Position numbers and translations under genes: made by a program
Notes under the pieces: model-generated
Databases searched by the model: none
Told to the model about the DNA's origin: nothing
Seen by the model: only the letters and a program-made list of their open reading frames with translations
Part shown: one piece after another, positions 37,851 to 47,890 of the stretch
How positions within the stretch are numbered: the first letter of the stretch is position 1
Layout: the number at the start of each line of letters is the position of its first letter
Assembly (NCBI RefSeq): GCF_015751965.1
Contig: NZ_JADOVH010000001.1
Coordinates: forward strand, 496,001-560,000
DNA length: 64,000 nucleotides
Direction of reading: 5' to 3'
From: Frigoribacterium sp. CG_9.8
GTDB lineage: Bacteria; Actinomycetota; Actinomycetes; Actinomycetales; Microbacteriaceae

Positions 37851-39983
37851 GTGAGCGGCTCGGTCAATCTGCGCGGGATCGTCAATCTGCGCGCCGGGGG
37901 CTCAGCCTTCGTGCTTGATCTCTCCGGTGTGGCACCCGTCATCGTGCACTGGGGTGCCGACCTCGGTGAGCTGCTTCCCGCCTCTTTTCCGGTGAGTCCG
38001 GTTGCGCACTCCGCGCTCGACCAGCCGTCCGCTCAGGAGTTGGTGCCGCAGGCATCGAGCGGATGGCGCGGCCGCCCCGCCCTCGAAGGTCACCGTCCCG
38101 GAGGGCGAGCCTTCTCTGCCGCACTGGTAACCACCGGCTCACGCGCTCTTGCACCCGATGGCCACGAGGTCACTCTGAGCGATGACTCTGCCGGCCTCGC
38201 GCTCACGGTCGAGATCCACCTCGGAGAAGAGGGGATGCTGCGCATTCGTAGCACCGTGCAGAATCTGGGCCACGACGACTACGCCCTGCAGTCGCTCAGC
38301 ACCACCCTGCCGACCGGCCTCGGGGCGGCGGAGATCCTCGACCTGACCGGCCGCTGGTGCCGAGAGCAGCATCCGCAGCGCCAGTCGGTTCGCCAGGGCA
38401 CCTGGCTGCGGGAGTACCGTCACGGTCGCACCGGCCACGACTCGTCGCTGTTCACCGCGGTGGGCACCGCCGGTTTCGGCAACCGTTCCGGCTCGGTCTG
38501 GGCCACGCACTTCGGCTTCAGCGGCAACAGGGTTACTTCAGTGGAGAAGACCCCGAGCGGACCGGCCCTCATCGGCAACGCCGAGCTGCTTGGCAACGGC
38601 GAGATCGTGCTCGGCGCGGGGGAGTCATACGAAACGCCGTGGGCCTACGCATCCTTCTCCGCCCGCGGACTTGACGGTGTTACCGATACCTTCCACCGCT
38701 GGTTGCGGTCGCGACCACAGCATCCCGTAAGCGTTCGCCCCGTGGTACTCAACACCTGGGAAGCGGTGTATTTCGATCACTCCCTCGACGGACTTATCGA
38801 GCTCGCGGATCGCGCAGAACTCCTCGGTGTCGAACGGTTCGTGCTCGATGACGGCTGGTTCCGGCACCGCCGTAATGACCAGGCTGGCCTCGGTGACTGG
38901 TACGTAGACGAGGGTGTCTGGCCCGATGGCCTCACCCCACTGATCGACGCGGTACGTGCCAGGGGAATGGAGTTCGGCCTGTGGGTCGAACCCGAGATGG
39001 TGAACGAGGACTCCGATGTGATCCGTGCTCACCCCGACTGGATCAGCGGTGCCGGTCTCGGCCGTACCCCTGTTCAGTGGCGGCACCAGCAGGTGCTCGA
39101 CCTGGCGAATCCGGATGCCTTCGCTTACATCTTTGACCGCCTCGACGCCCTGCTCACTGAGAATGCGATCTCCTACCTGAAGTGGGACCAGAATCGCGAC
39201 CTCACCGAGATGGGGCACGGCGGAGTCCCCTCCGCCCATAAACAGACTCTCGCTGCCTACCGGCTGATCGACGATCTGCGACGCGCGCATCCCGAGGTGG
39301 AGATCGAGAGCTGCTCCTCCGGCGGCGCGCGGGTTGACCTCGGCATCCTCGAGCGCACTGACCGGGTGTGGGCATCCGACTGCAATGACGCCCTCGAGCG
39401 GCAGACGATCCAGCGTTGGACCGAGGCCATTCTTCCTCCGGAACTCGTGGGGACCCATGTGGGCCCGACCACCTCCCATACAACGGCCCGCATTCACTCC
39501 CTGTCGTTTCGGGCGATCACTGCCATGTTCGGCCACTTCGGTATCGAATGGGATGTACGCACCCTCGACGAATCGGAGCTGTCGGAGCTCAGTGAGGCGG
39601 TCGTTCTCTACAAGAAACATCGCGCACTGATCCACTCCGGAGTCACTGTGCACGCCGACATCGTGGACCCCGCATATCTGTTGAGCGGTTCCGTCGCTCA
39701 GGATGGCAGCGAAGCGCTGTATTCGTTTGTCAGCGTGGCCACGTCCTTCGACGAGACGCCGGGCCGGATGGGATTCCCCGGCCTGAATCCGGACACCAGC
39801 TACGACGTGCATGTGGTTTTTCCCACAGCGAGCTCCCCCTACAGCGATCGAGGCAGTGCCGGTTGGATCCCCGGTGGATTCAGCGCGACCGGGCGGTTTT
39901 TGGCCGAGGTGGGGCTTCCGATGCCGATCCTCCATCCGGAGCATGGCGTGCTGATTCACCTGGTCGAGACCGCTGGCGCCTAG
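37851..39983 (+). CDS. Alpha-galactosidase, GH36 family
   Basis: A 710-residue glycoside hydrolase releasing terminal alpha-galactose from raffinose-type sugars in the cytoplasm. The N-terminal beta-supersandwich, the (beta/alpha)8 barrel and a C-terminal sheet domain are recognisable. The nucleophile is Asp446 (YLKWDQNRD) and the acid/base is Asp510 (WASDCNDALERQ); FVLDDGWFRHR and GLWVEPEMVNEDSD are GH36 motifs. No signal peptide is present. The GTG start gives a sensible N-terminus. Final gene of the LacI-controlled operon. Confidence 0.96.
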   Translation: MSGSVNLRGIVNLRAGGSAFVLDLSGVAPVIVHWGADLGELLPASFPVSPVAHSALDQPSAQELVPQASSGWRGRPALEGHRPGGRAFSAALVTTGSRALAPDGHEVTLSDDSAGLALTVEIHLGEEGMLRIRSTVQNLGHDDYALQSLSTTLPTGLGAAEILDLTGRWCREQHPQRQSVRQGTWLREYRHGRTGHDSSLFTAVGTAGFGNRSGSVWATHFGFSGNRVTSVEKTPSGPALIGNAELLGNGEIVLGAGESYETPWAYASFSARGLDGVTDTFHRWLRSRPQHPVSVRPVVLNTWEAVYFDHSLDGLIELADRAELLGVERFVLDDGWFRHRRNDQAGLGDWYVDEGVWPDGLTPLIDAVRARGMEFGLWVEPEMVNEDSDVIRAHPDWISGAGLGRTPVQWRHQQVLDLANPDAFAYIFDRLDALLTENAISYLKWDQNRDLTEMGHGGVPSAHKQTLAAYRLIDDLRRAHPEVEIESCSSGGARVDLGILERTDRVWASDCNDALERQTIQRWTEAILPPELVGTHVGPTTSHTTARIHSLSFRAITAMFGHFGIEWDVRTLDESELSELSEAVVLYKKHRALIHSGVTVHADIVDPAYLLSGSVAQDGSEALYSFVSVATSFDETPGRMGFPGLNPDTSYDVHVVFPTASSPYSDRGSAGWIPGGFSATGRFLAEVGLPMPILHPEHGVLIHLVETAGA

Positions 39984-40078
39984 CCGAGTCTTCGGGCCAT
40001 CGAGTTCGACTGATCTCATCGGTCAGGGCTGCGAAACGCGCTTCGACCACGGTCCACGCGCAGTCCAGCGGGTTCGGA

Positions 40079-43000
40079 TCAGATGAGGTCGTCCGTGAGA
40101 TGGTTTGGAGTGCCGAAACGGTGTGCCGTGATGCTCACCGCCTGCTCGCGCAGGAACGGGAGCAGTTCGATGCGGCCAGCCGGTGTCACCGTGCCACTGT
40201 AGATCGCGACATCCGGACGTCCGCCGACCGCTTTCGCGAGGGCGACCGGGTCTCCGCCGATGAGGCGGATCCGGGTGGGGGGCGACGCGGACATGCGGGC
40301 ATGCCAGGTGGCGTCATCTTCGACCACAACCGACAACTCGCGCAGCGCGTCACTTGCGACGGCGCTGGAGATACTGAGATCGGATGCTGCGAGAAGACCC
40401 GCACCGACGACTCGAAGCAGCTCGGAGACGGCCGCGCCCTCGGAGAGCCGGATGGTCACCGGTACGGGAAGGTAGCGGAATACGTTGCGTTCGGCGGTGA
40501 GGGCAGAAACATCGTCGGCCCGACCGAAGGTGCTCTGCATCGCCGCCGCATCGCTGCCGAATGCGCCGGAGAGTGACTCATCCGCCGCACGAAGTGCCTT
40601 CACTCCGGCGTGGGTGATCGCGGTGCCAGGCGCTGAGTGGTGTGCGGGCACCCATGAGCCGAGCCCGACCAGATAGTTCGGCCCGCCTGCCTTGGTGCCA
40701 GTGCCCACCGATGACTTCTTCCAGCCACCGAACGGCTGGCGTTGCACTACGGCTCCGGTGATGCCGCGGTTGACGTAGAGGTTTCCGGCCTGCACAGTGT
40801 CGAGCCAGAGCCCGATCTCGGCGGAGTCAAGGGAATGGATGCCCGCGGTCAACCCGAAGTCGGTCGCGTTCTGCAGTGCGATGGCTTCCTCGAGCGTCGC
40901 CGCCGTCATCACGCCGAGCACCGGCCCGAAGTATTCGGTCTGGTGGAACGCCGACTCGCGACGAACTCCGGTGCGCACCCCCGGCGACCAGAGCTGTCCG
41001 TCGCGGTCGAGTTTTCTCGGGCTCAGCATCCAGGATTCGCCTTCACCGAGAGTCGTGAGGCCGGTCAGCAGTTTGCCATGGGCCGGCTCGATGAGCGGAC
41101 CCATCTGGGTCGCCGCATCCGTGGGGTAGCCCACCTTCAGCGACGCGACTGCATCCCGAAGCTGGTTGCTGAACCGGGCCGAGTCGGCGACCGAACCGAC
41201 CAGGATCACCAGGGACGCCGCCGAACACTTCTGTCCGGCGTGCCCGAATGCTGACGACACGACATCCTTCACGGCGAGGTCGAGATCAGCGCTCGGTGTG
41301 ACGATGATTGCGTTCTTGCCGCTTGTCTCGGCGAGCAGCGGCAAATCGGCGCGGAACGAGCGAAACAACTCCGCGGTCTCGTAGCCGCCGGTAAGGATCA
41401 CCCGGTCGACTGCGGGGTGGGAGATCAGGTGCGTGCCGAGGTCGCGCTCGCTCAATTGCACGAGTTGCAGAACGTCGCGCGGCACACCGCCCTCCCACAG
41501 GGCGTCCGCCAGGACGGCGCCACAGCGGGCCGAGAGCGCGGCTGGCTTGAGGATCACGGCACTTCCGGCTGCGAGCGCCGCCAGAGTAGAGCCCGCGGGA
41601 ATCGCGACGGGGAAGTTCCACGGCGGGGTGACGACAGTGAGTTTCGAGGGCACAAAGGACGCGCCGTCGACAGTCTCGAGGCTACGAGCGAGTTCGGCGT
41701 AGTAGTGCGCGAAGTCGATTGCCTCGCTCACCTCCGTATCACCCTGGTCGATGGTCTTTCCGGCTTCGCTCGCCATCACCTCGAGCAGTTCGGCGCGGTG
41801 AGCACTCAGCGCCTCACCGGCGCGATGCAGGATCGCGGCGCGCTCCGCTGCCGGCCGCGCACCCCAACTCGCACCGGCGGCGGTTGCCGCCGCAATCGTA
41901 CGGTCGAGGGAGTTCGAATCGGAGATCACCGAGGATGCCACCGCTGCGACACCGAGAGTCGACCCCGCGACGCGGCCGATGATGTTCGCGCTCCAGGCGC
42001 GGTTGGCCGGGAGTGAGGGGTCGGTATCGACGGTGTTCACGAACCGGTTGGTCGGTGCCAGGTCGGCGTCAGAACAATCCCGGTTGCGGTCCTGGGTGCG
42101 GCGGGGCAGCGGGATGCCGCGGTCGAGGTTCGCGAGCGAGGCGAGGAATCGCGCCTTCTCCCGCTCGAACAGCGCCTCGTTGGTGGAGAGCTCGAAGACC
42201 GCAGACATGAAGTTGTCCTGGCTCGCACCCTCCTCCAGGCGGCGGATCAGGTAGGCGATCGCGACGTCGAATTCCTTCGGGTGCACCACCGGTGTGTAGA
42301 GCAGCAGGCCGCCGACATCCTTCTTCACCGCTTCCGCCTGGCCGGTCGCCATGCCGAGCAGCATTTCGAACTCGATGCCGTGTTGCACGCCGCGCGTGCC
42401 GGCGAGGAGCCAGGCGTAGGCGACATCGAAGAGGTTGTGACCTGCGACACCGAGGTGAACCGCATCGATGCGATCCGGCCGCAGGGCATAGTCGAGAATG
42501 CGCTTGTAGTTGGTATCGGTGTCTTGCTTGGTCGACCAGGTGGCAAGGGGCCAGCCGCGCACGGACGACTCGACCTGCTCCATCGGCAAATTGGCACCCT
42601 TCACGAGACGCACCTTGATGCGGGAGCCACCGGCGGCGCGGCGAGCGGTGGCCCAGTCGGTCAGGGTCACCATTGCCGACATCGCATCGGGCAGGTAGGC
42701 CTGCAGCACAATGCCGGCCTCGAGTTTCGCGAAGCGCGGTTGATCGAGAATTCGGGTAAAGACGGCGACGGTGAGGTCGAGATCTTTGTACTCCTCCATA
42801 TCGAGGTTGATGAACTTGGGTGGCGTCGAGGTGGCCGCGCGCTCAAACAGCGGTGCGAGGCTCGCGACGACGTGCTCGACATCCGCTTCGAACGCCCATG
42901 GTGAGTGCGGAGCGACGGTCGACGACACCTTGATCGACACGTAGTCGACGTCGTCCCGTGCGAGCAGTTCGTGGGTGCCTTCGAGGCGACGGGCAGCTTC

Positions 43001-43486
43001 CCGCTCGCCGAGTACCGCTTCGCCGAGCAGGTTGACGTTGAGCTTTGCACCGTGAGATCGAAGGGAGCCGATTGCGGTGCCGAATCGTTTCGGTGTGGCA
43101 TCCACGATGAGATGTCCGACCATGCCGCGCAATACCCGGCGGGCGATCGGCACAACGATGCCGGGCAGCAGCGGGGCGAACACGCCGCCGAGACGCACGG
43201 CTGCTCGCAGGTAGCCCGGCAGGAATGCGGGCACGCGCGGCGCGAGCCCGGCTAGGTTGCGGGCCGCGACAGTCAGATCTTCCGGGCGGATGACACCGTC
43301 GACGAAGCCGACCGTGAAGTCGAGCCCTTTGGGGTCTTTCAGCACTCCGGCGAGGCGCTGGGCGGAGGCATTCACCGGTGCCTTGGCACCCTCCTCGAGC
43401 CAATGGCGCACGAGAGCGACGGTGCGCTCGGCCAGCTCGGGGGAGAGGGCGTCATCGAGAGACGTCGTGGTTGCGGTGTCAGACAC
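40079..43486 (-). CDS. putA: Bifunctional proline dehydrogenase / glutamate-semialdehyde dehydrogenase
   Basis: A 1135-residue PutA-type enzyme oxidising proline to glutamate. Residues about 90-460 are the FAD-dependent proline dehydrogenase barrel (RIKVRLVKGANLPMEQ, EFEMLLGMATGQ). Residues about 520-1010 are the aldehyde dehydrogenase, with Glu in LAETSGKNAIIV and the catalytic Cys in GHAGQKCSAASL. The last about 130 residues resemble the C-terminal domain of long PutA proteins. No DNA-binding ribbon-helix-helix is present at the N-terminus, so regulation probably falls to the divergent LysR protein. Confidence 0.96.
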   Translation of the reverse strand: MSDTATTTSLDDALSPELAERTVALVRHWLEEGAKAPVNASAQRLAGVLKDPKGLDFTVGFVDGVIRPEDLTVAARNLAGLAPRVPAFLPGYLRAAVRLGGVFAPLLPGIVVPIARRVLRGMVGHLIVDATPKRFGTAIGSLRSHGAKLNVNLLGEAVLGEREAARRLEGTHELLARDDVDYVSIKVSSTVAPHSPWAFEADVEHVVASLAPLFERAATSTPPKFINLDMEEYKDLDLTVAVFTRILDQPRFAKLEAGIVLQAYLPDAMSAMVTLTDWATARRAAGGSRIKVRLVKGANLPMEQVESSVRGWPLATWSTKQDTDTNYKRILDYALRPDRIDAVHLGVAGHNLFDVAYAWLLAGTRGVQHGIEFEMLLGMATGQAEAVKKDVGGLLLYTPVVHPKEFDVAIAYLIRRLEEGASQDNFMSAVFELSTNEALFEREKARFLASLANLDRGIPLPRRTQDRNRDCSDADLAPTNRFVNTVDTDPSLPANRAWSANIIGRVAGSTLGVAAVASSVISDSNSLDRTIAAATAAGASWGARPAAERAAILHRAGEALSAHRAELLEVMASEAGKTIDQGDTEVSEAIDFAHYYAELARSLETVDGASFVPSKLTVVTPPWNFPVAIPAGSTLAALAAGSAVILKPAALSARCGAVLADALWEGGVPRDVLQLVQLSERDLGTHLISHPAVDRVILTGGYETAELFRSFRADLPLLAETSGKNAIIVTPSADLDLAVKDVVSSAFGHAGQKCSAASLVILVGSVADSARFSNQLRDAVASLKVGYPTDAATQMGPLIEPAHGKLLTGLTTLGEGESWMLSPRKLDRDGQLWSPGVRTGVRRESAFHQTEYFGPVLGVMTAATLEEAIALQNATDFGLTAGIHSLDSAEIGLWLDTVQAGNLYVNRGITGAVVQRQPFGGWKKSSVGTGTKAGGPNYLVGLGSWVPAHHSAPGTAITHAGVKALRAADESLSGAFGSDAAAMQSTFGRADDVSALTAERNVFRYLPVPVTIRLSEGAAVSELLRVVGAGLLAASDLSISSAVASDALRELSVVVEDDATWHARMSASPPTRIRLIGGDPVALAKAVGGRPDVAIYSGTVTPAGRIELLPFLREQAVSITAHRFGTPNHLTDDLI

Positions 43487-43562
43487 GGGAATCCTTTCGC
43501 GGCATTCTGCTCTTAGTATCGATGGCCCATCCGGTTAGGTAAAGCGACTGTTACTGATGAGT

Positions 43563-43585
43563 ATCATTAAGCAGAACTTATTGAT
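43563..43585. promoter_or_regulatory. LysR-type operator in the putA/lysR gap
   Basis: A 23-bp imperfect palindrome, ATCA-n-TAAG-n5-CTTA-n-TGAT, with eight of ten positions paired. It lies 11 bases before the chosen lysR ATG and 77 bases from the putA start, suiting joint control and autoregulation. Its presence argues against the earlier ATG at 43557 being the real lysR start. Confidence 0.6.
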
Positions 43586-43595
43586 GGGGGACCCG

Positions 43596-44498
43596 ATGCT
43601 CGATGTGCGGCGGCTCCGTCTGCTGAGCGAACTCCACATTCGTGGCACCCTCGCGGGTGTGGCTGAGGCGCTGAATTTCAGCCCCTCTGCGGTGTCCCAG
43701 CAGCTCAGCCAACTCGAGAAGGATGTCGGTGTCGAGCTGCTGAGAACGTCGGGTCGTCGGGTCGTGCTCACGCCACAGGCTGAGATCCTCGTCAGTCACA
43801 CCGTGGAGGTGCTGCGTACTCTCGAGCGCGCCGAAGCCGAACTCGCCTCCTCGCTCACGACGATCACCGGTACGGTTCGACTGGCGGTGTTCCAGTCAGC
43901 AGCCCTCGCCCTGATGCCCGACGCGCTCTCGATCATGGAGAGCGAATACCCCGAGGTGCGGGTGGAGATGGTGCAACGCGAGCCGGAGACCGCGCTGCGG
44001 GAGACCTGGGCGCGTGACTTTGACCTCGTGATTGCCGAGCAGTATCCGGGGCACGCAGCCCCGCGCCATCCAGAGCTGGATCGGCGCACGCTCACGACCG
44101 ACACGATCCGTCTTGCAACGCCACCGGTCGGCCACGGGCGCGCGCATCCCGCCGCTATCTCAGAGGCATCAGATGCCGCGTGGGTGATGGAACCGCGCGG
44201 CACCGCCTCCCGGCACTGGGCCGAGCAGGCCTGCCGCCGCGCCGGGTTCGAGCCCGACGTGCGATTCGAGACGGCGGATCTCCAGTCCCATATCCGTCTC
44301 GTCGAATCGGGCAACGCCGTCGCACTGCTGCCCGACCTGGTTTGGATCGGGCGGGGCACCACGGCGCGCCTGGTGCTGCTGCCGGAGCATCCGCAGCGCA
44401 CGATCTTCACCTCGGTGCGCGAGGCGTCGAGCACCAGGCCGGCGATCGTCGCCGTGCGCGAGGTTCTCGATCGCGCGGTGCGACTTGTCGCTGCCTAA
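43596..44498 (+). CDS. LysR-family regulator
   Basis: A 300-residue regulator with an N-terminal winged HTH (LHIRGTLAGVAEALNFSPSAVSQQLSQLE) and a type 2 periplasmic-binding-like effector domain. The ATG at 43596 is preferred since GGGGGA precedes it and the conventional start MLDVRRLRLLSEL results. It is divergent from putA and so is the likely regulator of proline use. Its stop codon overlaps the first unit of a 12-bp tandem array. Confidence 0.93.
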   Translation: MLDVRRLRLLSELHIRGTLAGVAEALNFSPSAVSQQLSQLEKDVGVELLRTSGRRVVLTPQAEILVSHTVEVLRTLERAEAELASSLTTITGTVRLAVFQSAALALMPDALSIMESEYPEVRVEMVQREPETALRETWARDFDLVIAEQYPGHAAPRHPELDRRTLTTDTIRLATPPVGHGRAHPAAISEASDAAWVMEPRGTASRHWAEQACRRAGFEPDVRFETADLQSHIRLVESGNAVALLPDLVWIGRGTTARLVLLPEHPQRTIFTSVREASSTRPAIVAVREVLDRAVRLVAA

Positions 44499-44592
44499 CC
44501 GACTGCCCAACCGACTGCCTAGCCGACTGAGCAGCCGACTGAGCAGCCGACTGCCCAACCGACTGCCCAACCGACTGCCCAGCCGACTGCCC
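44497..44592. repeat. 12-bp tandem repeat, eight copies
   Basis: Consensus AACCGACTGCCC, eight units with slight drift (AGCCGACTGAGC in units 3 and 4). It begins at the lysR stop codon and ends 25 bases before the stop of the convergent GMC gene. No spacer sequences, so it is not a CRISPR. No gene is seen within it. Confidence 0.95.
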
Positions 44593-44617
44593 AATGATCG
44601 GCGAACCGCGTGCCGAT

Positions 44618-46243
44618 TCAGCCGACAGATGCAGCGGCAGGCGCTCCCAGTTGTGCTGACTGCAATAACAGGTCCGCGGCTTTCTCGCCGATCACCATCG
44701 ACGGCGCCTGGGTGTGCCCGCGAATGATGTCGGGCATCACCGACGCGTCGGCCACTCGAAGGCCAAGCACTCCGCGCACCCGCAGCTGCTCGTCGACGAC
44801 GGATGCCGCATCCGTGCCCATGCGGGCGGTGCCAACGGGGTGGTAGATCGTGTGGGCTGCCGTCTCGAGGGCAACGGCGTCTCGCTCGACCCGTCCGAGC
44901 GAGTCGGCGCCCTCCGGAGCGAGAAAGTGCGGCCCCGTCGTTGCCTGCAGCGCCGGGGCCTGGAGGATGTCCTCGCAGATACCGAGCCCCGCCATCAGCC
45001 GGGCGCGGTCGCTACCACCGGAATCGCTCAGGTAGCGGGGATCGATGACGGGTGCCGCGAGCGGATCGGCTGACGCGAGTGTGACCGTTCCGGTGCTCTC
45101 GGGCTTCAGCAGGATGGCACCAATCGTGATCCCGTGAGCCGGTGCGGGAACGAGGCCCTCCCCGATGAACGCGACCGGCGCGAAGATGATCTCGATGTCG
45201 GGCAGTTCCAGCGACGGATCCGAGCGCACAAAACCATAGGCTTCCGCAACATTCGAGGTGAGCATTCCGCGTCCGCGGGCCAGGAACTTCACTAGCTCGG
45301 GTACCTTTTTCGCAGTGAAAAGCGTGTCGCCTGGGGTCTCGACGATGAGTCCGGACAGCAGGTGATCGCGCATGTTTTCGCCCACCTCGGGCGAATCAAC
45401 GAGCACCGGGATGCCGTGCCTCTCCAGTTGTGCCCTCGGGCCGATGCCCGACAGCATCAGGAGCTGCGGGGTATTCACGGCCCCGCCGCACAGCACGACC
45501 TCCCGCCGCGCCGTCGCCTGTGTCGTCACCCCGTCGAGCACGTATTCCACACCGGTGGCGCGGCTGCCGTCGAACAGCACCCGGGTAGCCTGGGCGTTCG
45601 TTCGCACGGTGAGATTGGCGCGTGTTTTCGCGGGTACGAGGTAGCCGTCGGCGCTGGAGAATCGCTTGCCTTTCTTCTGGCTCACCATGGTCTGGCTGAA
45701 TCCGTCGGGCAGGGCGGTGTTCGGCGCGACGACCGAGTAGCCAGCCTGCACCACCGCTTTCAGAAAGGTCGCGGTGTGCGATCGCGGACTGCGCTGGTGC
45801 TCGATGCTGATGGCACCTCCGGAGCCCTGATCCGGATCGGTGTTGCCCTCCACTCGCTCCACGCTGCGAAAGTACGGAAGCAGTGCTGAATACGACCAGG
45901 TCGGCCCTGCTGTCTTTGCCCAGTGGTCATAGTCGGCCGCAAAACCGCGCACCCACATCATGGCGTTGATCGACGATGACCCGCCGAGCATCTTGCCCCT
46001 CGGCCAGTAGATCGTGCGATCGGCAAGTTGTGGCTGCGGCGTTGTGTCGTAGTTCCAGTCCAGTTCTGAGCGGAACAGCGCCGAGAAGGCGGCTGGGATG
46101 TGCACCTCGGCCTTCTTATCAACGGCACCGGCCTCGAGAAGCAGCACCGTGTGGGAGCCGTCTTCGGTGAGCTTGGCCGCCAGTGCTGCTCCGGATGCCC
46201 CGGCCCCGACCACGACGTAGTCGAAAGGGTCTCTCATGGTCAT
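44618..46243 (-). CDS. GMC-family FAD alcohol oxidoreductase (choline dehydrogenase-like)
   Basis: A 541-residue glucose-methanol-choline oxidoreductase. The FAD loop GAGASGAALAAKL is near residue 13, the GMC signature WPRGKMLGGSSSINAMMWVRG at about 80-100, a second signature GAVNTPQLLMLSGIGP near 255, and catalytic His in HTIYHPVGTARMG near 475. It oxidises primary alcohols to aldehydes, passing electrons to the respiratory chain or oxygen. Its start overlaps the stop of the acyl-CoA ligase by four bases, and an aldehyde dehydrogenase lies upstream, which outlines alcohol to aldehyde to acid to acyl-CoA. Confidence 0.94.
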   Translation of the reverse strand: MTMRDPFDYVVVGAGASGAALAAKLTEDGSHTVLLLEAGAVDKKAEVHIPAAFSALFRSELDWNYDTTPQPQLADRTIYWPRGKMLGGSSSINAMMWVRGFAADYDHWAKTAGPTWSYSALLPYFRSVERVEGNTDPDQGSGGAISIEHQRSPRSHTATFLKAVVQAGYSVVAPNTALPDGFSQTMVSQKKGKRFSSADGYLVPAKTRANLTVRTNAQATRVLFDGSRATGVEYVLDGVTTQATARREVVLCGGAVNTPQLLMLSGIGPRAQLERHGIPVLVDSPEVGENMRDHLLSGLIVETPGDTLFTAKKVPELVKFLARGRGMLTSNVAEAYGFVRSDPSLELPDIEIIFAPVAFIGEGLVPAPAHGITIGAILLKPESTGTVTLASADPLAAPVIDPRYLSDSGGSDRARLMAGLGICEDILQAPALQATTGPHFLAPEGADSLGRVERDAVALETAAHTIYHPVGTARMGTDAASVVDEQLRVRGVLGLRVADASVMPDIIRGHTQAPSMVIGEKAADLLLQSAQLGAPAAASVG

Positions 46244-47829
46244 GCCGGTACCTCCAGGCTCCGGAGGTCTTTGCGCAGTATCTTGCCCGAGGACGACTTG
46301 GGGATGGTGTCGATGAATGCCACCTGGCGAACCTTCTTGTGCGGTGCCACATGTTCGGCCACGAACGACATGACCTCCTCCGCTGTGATCTCGGCTCCCG
46401 ACTGCACCACGACGAACGCCTTCGGCACCTCCTCGCCGTCGGCATCGTGGGCGCCGACCACCGCGGCATCCGCAATGCTCGAATGCGTAAGAAGCAGGGC
46501 TTCGAGTTCGGCCGGAGCCACCTGGTAGCCCTTGTATTTGATGAGCTCTTTCAGGCGATCAACGATTGACACCATGCCATCCGAACTCACCGTGGCGATA
46601 TCGCCGGTGTGCAGGAACCCCTCCTCATCGATGGTGGCCCGAGTGGCCTCATCGTTGTTGAGATAGCCGCGCATGATGTTCGGGCCGCGACAGAGTAGTT
46701 CGCCGGGCGCGCTGGTGCCCTCGGCCGGCATCTCGATATCCTCGCCGGTCGCGGTGTCGATGAGCCTGCACTCGATGTTGGGCAGGGTGATGCCGACCGA
46801 TCCGAGTGGGATGTCATCGCGGTTCGCCGGAATGCTATGCGACACCGGGCTCATCTCACTCATACCGAAGCCCTGGCGCACTCGGCATCCGATGCGATCG
46901 GCGACGGCTCGGCCGAGCGTGCCGTCGAACGGTGCTGCGCCGGAGACGATGAACTCCATGCTCGACAGGTCGTACGAGTCGATGAGCGGATGCTTCGCCA
47001 GCGCGACCGCGATCGGGGGAGCGATGAACGCCCAGTTGATCCGGAAGTCCTGGATGATGCGCAAAAATTCTGCCAGGTCGAACCGTGGCATCGTCACCAG
47101 TCGCGCTCGAGTGCGGAACGCCATATTCAGCAGCACGGTCATGCCGTAGATGTGGAAGAACGGCAGCACCGCGAGTACGCGGGAATCGGCATCCGCTCCG
47201 AGCAGCGGCAGGGACTGCGCAACATTCGCCACCAGGTTGCGGTGGGTGAGGATCACGCCTTTCGGACGGCCGGTCGTGCCAGAGGAGTAAGGCAGCACCG
47301 CGACGTGCTCGGCGGGATCGAATCGCACGTCCGGTGCGAGGTGGTTCTCGGCGAGCAAATCGCGAAGGGACAGATGGCCTTCGGCACCGTCGAGCACGAC
47401 TATCCGGTCATCCGCTATCCCGGCCCGGGTTGCCGCATCTTTCGCCGCGCCGAGCAGAGGCGACACTGTGAAGAGAAAGATCGCTTGTGAATCGATGAGC
47501 TGGGTACTGATCTCCTCCCCGGTGTACAGCCCATTCACCGTCGTCGCGGTGGCCCCCGACCGCAGGATGCCGTGGAAGACCGGCGCGAACGCCGGCACGT
47601 TGGGTGAATGCAGCGCCACGACATCCCCCAGCCCGATGCCGCGGGCCGCGAGTGCGCCCGCTACGAGGTTGGTCTGCCCGATCAGCTGGCCGTACGTGGT
47701 CTCGGCACCGGATGCGCCATCCACGATCGCAATGCGGTCGAGATCACCTGCATCGATGTCGCCGAACAGGAAGTCATAGACGCTGAGGTCGGGGATTTCG
47801 ACATCGGGCAGGGGTCCTCTAAAAACCAC
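46240..47829 (-). CDS. AMP-forming acyl-CoA ligase (4-coumarate:CoA ligase-like)
   Basis: A 529-residue ANL-superfamily ligase. The P-loop is YSSGTTGRPKGV near 185, GFGMSEMSPVSH is the adenine motif, and LHTGDIATVSSDG, DRLKELIKYKGYQVAP and the C-terminal lysine in PKSSSGKILRKDL are intact. It converts a carboxylic acid, perhaps aromatic or terpenoid, to its CoA thioester. It is translationally coupled to the GMC gene downstream and separated by 61 bases from the aldehyde dehydrogenase upstream. Confidence 0.94.
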   Translation of the reverse strand: MVFRGPLPDVEIPDLSVYDFLFGDIDAGDLDRIAIVDGASGAETTYGQLIGQTNLVAGALAARGIGLGDVVALHSPNVPAFAPVFHGILRSGATATTVNGLYTGEEISTQLIDSQAIFLFTVSPLLGAAKDAATRAGIADDRIVVLDGAEGHLSLRDLLAENHLAPDVRFDPAEHVAVLPYSSGTTGRPKGVILTHRNLVANVAQSLPLLGADADSRVLAVLPFFHIYGMTVLLNMAFRTRARLVTMPRFDLAEFLRIIQDFRINWAFIAPPIAVALAKHPLIDSYDLSSMEFIVSGAAPFDGTLGRAVADRIGCRVRQGFGMSEMSPVSHSIPANRDDIPLGSVGITLPNIECRLIDTATGEDIEMPAEGTSAPGELLCRGPNIMRGYLNNDEATRATIDEEGFLHTGDIATVSSDGMVSIVDRLKELIKYKGYQVAPAELEALLLTHSSIADAAVVGAHDADGEEVPKAFVVVQSGAEITAEEVMSFVAEHVAPHKKVRQVAFIDTIPKSSSGKILRKDLRSLEVPA

Positions 47830-47890
47830 GTGAATCTCCTTTGATTGTGTGGTGAATGGTGCAGATACCGGTGCAAGAAACCGACCGGGG

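Noticed and set aside
44497-44592. CRISPR-like array
   Set aside because: Eight 12-bp units are directly adjacent with no unique spacers, and no cas gene is present; it is a simple tandem repeat.
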